A stretch of DNA of 6,229 bases, taken from positions 1 through 6,229 of the forward strand of contig JAGQJJ010000258.1 of the NCBI GenBank assembly GCA_020430675.1, in the 5' to 3' direction. Below the pieces are notes generated by a model. That model was not told the origin of the DNA and searched no databases. It saw only the letters and a program-made list of their open reading frames with translations. A program made the translations under genes and the position numbers. How positions within the stretch are numbered: position 1 is the stretch's first letter; every line of letters starts with the position of its first letter. The DNA comes from Myxococcales bacterium (GTDB lineage Bacteria > Myxococcota > Bradymonadia > UBA7976 > UBA1532). This document shows positions 1 through 5,449 of the stretch, piece after piece.

Positions 1-279
1 GACCGATTGGTCGAGTGGCAAGGCCATGTCAAGCGCCGCATCCACCGCTTGATCGGGCGCCGCATCGACCGCCTGGTCGGGCGCGGCGTCGCCGATGAGG
101 GCGTCGTTCTGCGGCCCCCGGTCGAGGCGCGCGGCGTCGAGCGCGATGATGTCGCCGCTGGCGTCTTCGCTGCCCCCGCGCCGGGCGTCGGGCGCGTCGG
201 TCGTCGGGTCGGAGCAGGCGCCGAGCGCGACCAAGAGCAAGCCGAGAAGCAGCGGGCGGATGACAAAGAATCGGGACAT
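1..279 (-). CDS. Putative lipoprotein with Asp/Ala-rich linker (3' end beyond the window)
   Basis: This frame has no stop and runs off the left edge, so only the first 93 codons are visible. It begins with a lipoprotein signal: a short start (MSRFFVIRP), a Leu-rich hydrophobic core and the lipobox LGAC, with the lipidated cysteine at residue 22 (codon 214-216). Serine follows the cysteine and there is no Asp at +2, so outer-membrane sorting is plausible by E. coli rules. The rest is low complexity, rich in Asp, Ala, Pro and Gln, and includes a tandem Asp-Gln-Ala-Val-Asp-Ala-Ala-Pro repeat. This reads as a flexible spacer before a folded domain outside the window. I chose the ATG at 279 because a GAGG lies 9 bases upstream. 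An in-frame ATG at 288 is possible but touches that GAGG. The gene starts 23 bases after the stop of the giant cysteine-rich lipoprotein, so the two are probably co-transcribed. I do not recognise the family. The lipoprotein call is strong; the function is unknown. Confidence 0.8.
   Translation of the reverse strand, partial: MSRFFVIRPLLLGLLLVALGACSDPTTDAPDARRGGSEDASGDIIALDAARLDRGPQNDALIGDAAPDQAVDAAPDQAVDAALDMALPLDQSV
19..90 (-). repeat. Short tandem repeat coding an Asp/Ala/Gln linker
   Basis: Two and a half copies of an 8-codon unit (D-A-A-P-D-Q-A-V, then D-A-A-P-D-Q-A-V, then a diverged D-A-A-L-D-M-A-L) lie in the linker of the left-edge lipoprotein. The copies differ at synonymous third positions (for example GACCAG versus GATCAA), so the repeat is conserved more strongly in protein than in DNA. 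Similar Asp-rich spacers follow the lipid cysteine in many myxobacterial-type lipoproteins. Confidence 0.7.
214..279 (-). other. Lipoprotein signal peptide (type II) of the left-edge gene
   Basis: Residues 1 to 22 comprise an Arg-containing N-region, a hydrophobic stretch dominated by Leu, Val and Ala, and the lipobox Leu-Gly-Ala-Cys. Cleavage by signal peptidase II is predicted just before Cys22. The call rests on motif reading alone. Confidence 0.85.
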
Positions 280-288
280 CGGGGGCAT

Positions 289-293
289 CCTCG
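289..293 (-). promoter_or_regulatory. Ribosome binding site (CGAGG) for the left-edge lipoprotein
   Basis: On the minus strand CGAGG lies in the 23-base gap after the stop of the giant gene. Its spacing is 9 bases to the ATG at 279 and zero to the alternative ATG at 288. This decides in favour of the inner ATG, which also gives the more usual signal-peptide length. Confidence 0.55.
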
Positions 294-302
294 GGGCGCC
301 GG

Positions 303-3300
303 TCAGGGCGCGGCGACGCACTGCTGGGCGGCGCAGAGTTGGCCCGCGGGGCAATGGGAATCGCGGACACACTCGGGGCTGGCGAGGGGCGCGCAGACCC
401 CGAAGGCGCAGCTCTGGCCGGCGCCGCAGTCGGAATTGCGCGCGCACTGGGCAAACGGCGAGCGGCAGGCGCCATCGACGCAGACGAAGATCGGGGCGAT
501 CTGGCGGCACACGCGGTTGCCCTGGCAGGCCACCGGCGCGGCGCATTGGCCGCCAACGCAGGCGTTGTTGGCCGGGCAGTCGTCGATGTCGACGCAGCCC
601 ACCGCCGCCTGGCATTGGCCGTCTTCGCAAATCTGCGCCGCGTTGGCGCATTCGACGTCGAAGACGCACCCGGCGGGCGGCGCGACGCAGCGGCCGTCCG
701 TGCACTGCTCGCCGGCCGGGCACTGGTCGTTGCGCACGCATTCGGCGTCGACGCATTGGCCGTCGAGGCAGATGGCCAGGCCGGGGCAGCTGAAGTCGAT
801 GCGGCAGCGGCCCTGGCCGTCGACGCAGCGACCGCCCTCGCAGAGCAGGCCGGGCAGGCAGTTGCGGTCGTCGGCGCAGCGCGGCTGGCTGCAACGCCCG
901 CCGTCGCAGATGAGGCCGGCGGCGCAGTCGTCATCCGCGGCGCATTGGGGCGCGCGGCAGAGGGTGTCGACGCAGATGCCGCCGTCGGCGCAGTCACGAT
1001 CGACGCGGCAGCGCACGCCGTCGAAGCAGCGGTCGCCGAGGCAGACGCGCCCGGCCCCGCAGTCGGCGTCGGCGGCGCATTCGCCCTGGCAGAAGCCGCC
1101 CACGCAACGGCCGGCGCCACAATCGGCGTCGATCTGGCATTCGGCGTCGACCGAGACCCGCACGGTGAGCTGGGCGCGCCCGGGTTCGCGGAAGCTGTCG
1201 GCAAAGACGTAGAAGACGCCCGGCCCCAACTCGGGCAGATCGAGGCGCGAGTTGAGGCCCAGGCCGGGGGCGTCGTCGTTGCAGTCGATCTCGGAGGCCT
1301 CGGCGTCGCAGGCGCCGCGCAGGTAGAGCACGGTGTCGTAGCCGTCGAGGGCGTTCTGCGTCTCGAGGATGACGCGGGCCCGGCGGTCGAGGGTGAGGCG
1401 GAAGATCTGCTCGGGGCCGGCGCCCGCGCAACCGCCGATGGTCGCCGACGCGCTGGCGCGGGTGTCGATCGCAAAGTCGCCGCCGGCGGGGCCGATCTCG
1501 GTGATCGGCACGCCGTCGCAGGCGCCCGCGGCCTGGCACGAGCCGTTGACGCAGGCGGTGCCGGCCGGGCAATCGCCGTCATCCAAGCAGCCGGCGAGCA
1601 CGCACAGGCCGTTGGCGCAGCGCTCGCCGGGGCCGCAGTCGGCGTCGACCTGGCAGTCGAGCGGCTGGCCGGCGCAGGCGCCGTCGAGGCAACGCTGGCC
1701 CGGCCGGCAATCGGCATCGACGCGGCACTGACCGAGCCGGACGCACTGGCCGGCGACGCAGCTCAGCCCGGCGAGGCAGTCGGCGTCGGCGCGGCAGCCG
1801 GGCACGCAGGCGAGCGTGGCTTGATCGCAGCGCTGGCCCGCCGGGCAATCGGCGTCTTCGACGCAATCGGGTTCGAGGTCGCGACACAGGCCGTTGGTGC
1901 ACATCTGGCCCGGCAGGCAGCGCGGGTTCTGGGCGCGGCAGCCTTCGAGGCAGAGGCGTGCGTCGCAGAGCTGGCCAAGCGGGCAGTCGGCGTCGGCGCG
2001 GCAGCTTCCGGGGCGCACGACGCAGACGCCGCCGGCGCAGACGCTGCCCGCGGCGCAGTCGAGGTCGACGCGGCACTCGGCGGGCGGGGCGACGCAGACG
2101 CCGCCGCGGCAGATCAGGTCGCCGGCGCACTCGGCGTCGGCGCGGCAGCCGGCGGGCGCCGTGCAGAAGCCGAACTCGCAGACCTCGCCGGCGGCGCAGT
2201 CGACGTCACGGGCGCATTCGGGCGGCGGCACAAACACGCAGGCGCCGCCGATGCAGGCTTCGAGGGGCCCGCAGTCGGCGTCGTTGCGGCAACCGCCGGG
2301 CACGCTGCACACCCCGGCGTCGCAGATCTGCTCGGGCAGCGGGCAATCGGCGTCGCGGGCGCAGAAGATCGGTGGGATGCAGCGCCCGGCCGCGCAGCGA
2401 TGGCCGGCGGGGCAATCGGCGTCGGCGGCGCAGAGGGTGGGCACGCAGACGCCGCCGTCGCAGCGTTCGTCACGGGCGCAGTCGCCGTCGCCGAAGCAGG
2501 CCGGACGCGGGCGGCACAGATCGACCTGCGGGTCGCAGTAGCGATCTTCGGTGCAATCGCTGTCATCGCGGCAGGCGTCGGCCGGGCGGCACAGGCCGCC
2601 GATGCAGCGCTCGTCGCGGGCGCACTCGGCGTCGGCGAGGCAGATGCCGTCGTCGACGCAGAGGCGGTTGAGCGGGTCGCAGACCTGGCCGCGTGGGCAG
2701 TCGGCGTCGAAGGCGCAGCGGCCGGTGGGCACGCAGACGAAGTCGACGCAGCTCTCGCCGGCCGGGCAGTCGCGGTCGACGCGACACTCGCCGCGGAACA
2801 CGCAGAAGCCCTCGAAGCAGACCTCGCCGGGGCCGCAAGGCCGGTTCTGGTCGCATTGCACGGCGGGCACGCACAGGAAGGCCACGCAGTCCTCGCCGGG
2901 CGCGCAGTCGGCGGCGATGTCGCATTCGCCGACAAAAACGCAGGCGCCGCGCACGCACTCGAAGCCGGGGCCACAATCGGCGCCGACGCGGCATTCGGGC
3001 GGCGGCGGCTCGCAGCGCAGGTCGCTGCAGATCAGGCCCGCGGGGCAGTCGTCGTCGAAGCGGCACTCGCCGGTGAAGACGCATTGGCCGGCGCGGCAGG
3101 CCTCGCCGAAGTTGCATTCGCGGTCGGCGAGGCAAAGCGGCCCGCAGACGCCGTTGCGGCAGCGCCCACCGGGACAGTCGGCGTCGAGGCGGCAGGCGCC
3201 GTCGGGCACGCACTGGCCGCCGACGCATTGCTGGCCGGCGGGGCACGGGCGGTTGGCGTCGCAGGCATCGATCGGCACGCAGCGGAAGTCGACGCAGTCC

Positions 3301-5444
3301 AGGCCCGCCGGGCAGTCGGCGTCGGCGCGGCACTCGCCGGTGAAGACGCATTGACCCGCGCGGCAGACCTCGCCCGGCCGGCAGTCGGCGTCGGCGCGGC
3401 ACATGGGCGCGGCCACGCAGACGCCGCCCTCGCAGACCTGGCCCGGCGCGCATTGCGCGTCGACGAGGCAGCCGATGGCCACGCAGCGCCCGCCGTCGCA
3501 GACGAAGCCCTCGCCGCATTGGCCATCGCGCACGCAGCGGTTGTCCTGGCCGGCCACGCATCGGCCCAGCGTGCAGACGCGTCCAGCGCCGCAGTCGGCG
3601 TCGCGCGCGCACTGGGGCGGTGGCACCTCGCCACACAGGCCGAAGATGCATTCGTCGCCGTTGGGACACTCGACGTCGAGCTCGCATTGCTGGCCGAGCC
3701 GGCAGCGACCGTCGATGCAGCGCAGCGGATTGGGGCATTCGTTGATGCCGGCGCAGACCATCTGGGGCACGCAGAGGCCGATCACGCACTCGACGCCCGG
3801 GCCGCACTCGCCGTCGGCCTCGCAGTGGGCCAGCACGCAGCGGCCGAACTCGCATTGCTCATCGGCGGCGCATTCGCGGTCGGTCAGGCAGCCCACGGCC
3901 ACGCAGGCGCCGTCGAGGCACCGGCTGCCGGGCACGCAGTCGTCGTCGGCCGCGCAGTTGGCGGGCGTGAAACAGCGGTTGCCGCGGCGCTCGGCGCCGA
4001 GCGGGCAGTCGCGGGCGTCGCGGCATTCGACGGCCACGCAATCGCCGCGCACGCAGCCGAGCGGCGGCGCGCACTCGGCGTCGACCGCGCAGGTGCGCGG
4101 CAGGCAGAAGCCGTCCCGGCAGACGGTGTCGCGCGGGCAGTCGGCGTCGCCCTCGCAGGCGGCGGCGCAGCGGTCGTCGATGCAGCGCTCGCCAGCCGGG
4201 CAGTCGGCGTTGAAGCGGCAATCGGGCACAAAGATGCAGCGCCCGCCCTGGCAGCGCGTGCCAAACGGGCAGTCGCGCTCGTCGCGGCACTCCGGGGCGG
4301 CGACGCATTGGCCATCGGTGCAGACACCGTTCGGGCAGTCGGCGTCCCGGCGACACTCGGGCTGGGCCACGCAGAGGCCGCCCTGGCAATCGAAGCGCGG
4401 CGGGCAATCGCCCGCGTCGAGGCATTCGGGGCCGAACTGGCATTGGCCGTCGCGGCACAGGAACCCCACCGGGCAGTCGCCATCGGCGCGGCAGGCCACC
4501 GCTTCGACGCAGCGGCGCTCGTCGCACACGAAGCCCGGCGCGCAGTCGCGATCGGCGAGGCATTCGGGCGCGAAGCGGCATTGGCCATCTGTGCACTCAA
4601 ACTCGGGCGGACAGTCGGCGTCGACCTGGCAGATGGCGAGCGAGACACATTCGCCTTCGCGGCAGACCTCGCCGCGGGCGCATTCCTGGTCGGACTGGCA
4701 GCCGCCGGCGACGCATTGCCCGCCCACGCAGAGCTGGCCCGCGGGGCAGTCGCGATCGCCGCGGCAACCCTCGCCGGGCACGCATCGCGCGTCGGCGCAG
4801 ACGAAGCTGACCGGGCAGTCCTCGTCGGCGGCGCATTCGGGCGCGGGCCGGCAGACGCGCTCGGCGCAGACGAAGCCGGTGGCGCAGTCGCGGTCGCCGA
4901 CGCACTCGACGCACGCGCCCTCGGGCGCGCAGTGCAGCGGCAACGAGCAGTCGACGTCGCGGCGGCAGCCCTGCGGGGTGAAGCACTGGCCGTCCTGGCC
5001 GCATTGCTGGCCGTCGGGGCAGCCGGCGTCGCGGCGGCAGCCGGGGCGGCACTCGCCGAAGTCACAAACGAAGCCGGCGCCGCAGACGGCGTCTTCAAAG
5101 CAGGGCCCCGAGGCATCTGAGCACGCGCCGCCGTCGCAGCGCGGGGTGCAGCCGCCCAGGGTGCAATCGACGATGCAGACGCCGTCGACGCAGGCCACGC
5201 CGGCCGGGCAGGGCGCGTTTGGCCCGCACCCCTCGGGCATGGCGGCTTCGTCGACGCAGACCTGGGCCACGCAGACGCGGCCCGTGGGGCAGAGGCCCTC
5301 GACGCAGGCCGGGCCGCCGAGGCATTGGCCGCCGACGCAGGCCTGCTGGTCGTCGCAATCCTGATGGGTGGCGCACTCGATCGACGTGCGACCGCAGCCG
5401 ACGAGGCAGACGACGCCAAGCGCAAAGAAGAGCTGGAGGCGCAT
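303..5444 (-). CDS. Giant cysteine-rich repeat lipoprotein with embedded PPC-like domain
   Basis: This 1713-residue secreted lipoprotein has unknown function. The signal MRLQLFFALGVVCLVGC ends in lipobox LVGC (lipid cysteine at residue 17, Gly at +2). From Cys24 to the C-terminus almost everything is short modules of the form C-x5-C-x5-C-x4-C with linkers of about 2-9 residues. I count 56 modules (residues 24-1308), a PPC-like beta-sandwich (1309-1435) and 12 more modules (1436-1713). A typical module reads C-R-A-D-A-D-C-P-A-G-Q-x-C-x-x-G-Q-C-V. With four cysteines each, two disulfides per module are likely, giving an extended, protease-resistant rod. Comparable arrays occur in Myxococcota-type proteins and are often labelled Dickkopf-N-terminal-like or EB-module-like; enzyme names attached to such proteins by automatic annotation should be distrusted. 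The start at 5444 is preferred because the signal peptide begins there and it lies 2 bases past the upstream stop. The open frame reaches 5912, but that part is an Arg-rich shadow of the OmpA-like gene. There is no clear ribosome binding site, so translation may be coupled. Module 21 lacks its third cysteine. Adhesin or surface-fibre roles are inference only. Confidence 0.9.
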   Translation of the reverse strand: MRLQLFFALGVVCLVGCGRTSIECATHQDCDDQQACVGGQCLGGPACVEGLCPTGRVCVAQVCVDEAAMPEGCGPNAPCPAGVACVDGVCIVDCTLGGCTPRCDGGACSDASGPCFEDAVCGAGFVCDFGECRPGCRRDAGCPDGQQCGQDGQCFTPQGCRRDVDCSLPLHCAPEGACVECVGDRDCATGFVCAERVCRPAPECAADEDCPVSFVCADARCVPGEGCRGDRDCPAGQLCVGGQCVAGGCQSDQECARGEVCREGECVSLAICQVDADCPPEFECTDGQCRFAPECLADRDCAPGFVCDERRCVEAVACRADGDCPVGFLCRDGQCQFGPECLDAGDCPPRFDCQGGLCVAQPECRRDADCPNGVCTDGQCVAAPECRDERDCPFGTRCQGGRCIFVPDCRFNADCPAGERCIDDRCAAACEGDADCPRDTVCRDGFCLPRTCAVDAECAPPLGCVRGDCVAVECRDARDCPLGAERRGNRCFTPANCAADDDCVPGSRCLDGACVAVGCLTDRECAADEQCEFGRCVLAHCEADGECGPGVECVIGLCVPQMVCAGINECPNPLRCIDGRCRLGQQCELDVECPNGDECIFGLCGEVPPPQCARDADCGAGRVCTLGRCVAGQDNRCVRDGQCGEGFVCDGGRCVAIGCLVDAQCAPGQVCEGGVCVAAPMCRADADCRPGEVCRAGQCVFTGECRADADCPAGLDCVDFRCVPIDACDANRPCPAGQQCVGGQCVPDGACRLDADCPGGRCRNGVCGPLCLADRECNFGEACRAGQCVFTGECRFDDDCPAGLICSDLRCEPPPPECRVGADCGPGFECVRGACVFVGECDIAADCAPGEDCVAFLCVPAVQCDQNRPCGPGEVCFEGFCVFRGECRVDRDCPAGESCVDFVCVPTGRCAFDADCPRGQVCDPLNRLCVDDGICLADAECARDERCIGGLCRPADACRDDSDCTEDRYCDPQVDLCRPRPACFGDGDCARDERCDGGVCVPTLCAADADCPAGHRCAAGRCIPPIFCARDADCPLPEQICDAGVCSVPGGCRNDADCGPLEACIGGACVFVPPPECARDVDCAAGEVCEFGFCTAPAGCRADAECAGDLICRGGVCVAPPAECRVDLDCAAGSVCAGGVCVVRPGSCRADADCPLGQLCDARLCLEGCRAQNPRCLPGQMCTNGLCRDLEPDCVEDADCPAGQRCDQATLACVPGCRADADCLAGLSCVAGQCVRLGQCRVDADCRPGQRCLDGACAGQPLDCQVDADCGPGERCANGLCVLAGCLDDGDCPAGTACVNGSCQAAGACDGVPITEIGPAGGDFAIDTRASASATIGGCAGAGPEQIFRLTLDRRARVILETQNALDGYDTVLYLRGACDAEASEIDCNDDAPGLGLNSRLDLPELGPGVFYVFADSFREPGRAQLTVRVSVDAECQIDADCGAGRCVGGFCQGECAADADCGAGRVCLGDRCFDGVRCRVDRDCADGGICVDTLCRAPQCAADDDCAAGLICDGGRCSQPRCADDRNCLPGLLCEGGRCVDGQGRCRIDFSCPGLAICLDGQCVDAECVRNDQCPAGEQCTDGRCVAPPAGCVFDVECANAAQICEDGQCQAAVGCVDIDDCPANNACVGGQCAAPVACQGNRVCRQIAPIFVCVDGACRSPFAQCARNSDCGAGQSCAFGVCAPLASPECVRDSHCPAGQLCAAQQCVAAP
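306..1139 (-). repeat. C-terminal block of 12 four-cysteine modules
   Basis: Modules 57 to 68 (residues 1436-1713) follow the PPC-like domain and end the protein; the last one closes with C-V-A-A-P and the stop. The average period is about 23 residues. Module 57 has a shortened second spacing (C-x4-C). Module 64 has six residues there and module 66 has eight, making module 66 the most divergent in the array. All 12 keep four cysteines. Confidence 0.88.
1140..1520 (-). other. PPC-like beta-sandwich domain inside the cysteine-module array
   Basis: Residues 1309-1435 break the module pattern. The stretch has alternating hydrophobic strands (IFRLTLD, ARVILET), the motif Y-D-T-V-L-Y-L-R, a Cys pair bracketing A-S-E-I-D, the acidic turn C-N-D-D, then L-N-S-R-L-D-L and G-V-F-Y-V-F-A-D-S-F, ending in L-T-V-R-V. 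This order matches the bacterial pre-peptidase C-terminal (PPC) like domain as found in myxobacterial proteins, where 'DTVLY..., C-DD, SRL, YFV-VDG' is the recurring signature. Its four cysteines (1309, 1339, 1379, 1388) probably form two internal disulfides. Such domains bind carbohydrate or protein, or act as spacers, in secreted proteins. The specific ligand here is unknown. Confidence 0.75.
3060..3086. repeat. Direct repeat, copy 1 (27 bases, partner at 3327-3353)
   Basis: These 27 bases are identical to 3327-3353, offset by exactly 267 bases (89 codons, or four modules). They encode the shared Gln-Cys-Val-Phe-Thr-Gly-Glu-Cys segment. The match stops at the flanking bases on both sides. 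Confidence 0.85.
3327..3353. repeat. Direct repeat, copy 2 (27 bases, partner at 3060-3086)
   Basis: This is the second copy of the 27-base direct repeat; it lies at the junction of modules 30 and 31. The identity includes synonymous positions, which points to a recent duplication or gene conversion compared with the rest of the array. Confidence 0.85.
5394..5444 (-). other. Lipoprotein signal peptide (type II) of the giant protein
   Basis: Residues 1-17 have one Arg at position 3, a hydrophobic core (LFFALGVV) and lipobox Leu-Val-Gly-Cys, with predicted signal peptidase II cleavage before Cys17. A second cysteine at 13 lies within the part that is removed. This signal fixes the start at 5444. 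Confidence 0.88.
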
Positions 5445-5449
5445 GTTCA
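5442..5449 (-). promoter_or_regulatory. Stop-start junction (TGA-AC-ATG), probable translational coupling
   Basis: The TGA of the OmpA-like gene (5449-5447) and the ATG of the giant gene (5444-5442) are separated by two bases. No strong Shine-Dalgarno sequence precedes the ATG; the best candidate is a weak GGGTCGG inside the last codons of the upstream gene. Ribosomes finishing the first gene may reinitiate here, which would tie the amounts of the two proteins together. Confidence 0.55.

Larger units (their letters stand above)
2718..3401 (-). repeat. Higher-order repeat region within the module array (modules 30-39)
   Basis: Residues 682-909 show an extra level of order. A-type modules ending in C-V-F-x-G-E (30, 34, 36, 38) are each followed by a B-type module (31, 35, 37, 39), most of them with D-C-P-A-G and V-D-F-x-C-V-P features. 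The rare C-D-x-N-R-P-C opening also recurs (modules 32 and 38), each time right after a B-type module. This indicates duplication of blocks of two to four modules rather than of single modules. Confidence 0.7.
1521..5375 (-). repeat. N-terminal block of 56 four-cysteine modules
   Basis: Residues 24-1308 are an unbroken array of modules averaging 23 residues, consensus C-x5-C-x5-C-x4-C. An acidic residue commonly precedes the second cysteine (D-A-D-C, D-R-D-C) and Pro-Ala-Gly or similar follows it. Spacing variants include C-x4-C in the first interval of modules 2 and 4 and in the second of modules 16 and 33, and six residues in the last interval of modules 40, 42 and 52. The DNA is repetitive on the same 66-72 base scale, with recurring GACTGCCC-type cores, but most copies have diverged, so the array is old or under purifying selection on cysteines. 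Confidence 0.9.

Noticed and set aside
280..302. Terminator between the giant gene and the left-edge lipoprotein
   Set aside because: The 23-base gap contains no stem-loop with a T-run and is mostly taken up by the ribosome binding region.
7..1212. Plus-strand frames in the left part of the window, including 95-793 and 7-1212
   Set aside because: They are antisense to the lipoprotein and the giant gene, have biased Arg/Ser/Gln/Trp composition and no recognisable domain.
29..1717. Minus-strand open frame of 562 codons
   Set aside because: It reads the module array out of frame (Ala/Ser/Pro/Thr-rich) and crosses the stop of the giant gene and the start of the next lipoprotein. It shows no domain or signal.
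339..5120. Plus-strand open frame of 1593 codons as a real gene
   Set aside because: Its translation is low-complexity Ala/Gly/Val/Asp without signal or domain. It mirrors the module period of the sense gene, whose lipobox, conserved cysteines and PPC-like domain are convincing.
3403..5364. Plus-strand open frame of 653 codons rich in Ser, Gln and Trp
   Set aside because: It shows a 20-24 residue periodicity only because it lies antisense to the cysteine modules. It has no signal peptide, domain or ribosome binding site.
1521..5375. CRISPR-like or minisatellite array based on the regular 66-72 base period
   Set aside because: The repeats are diverged, have no unique spacers and follow codon periodicity; they are explained by protein modules.
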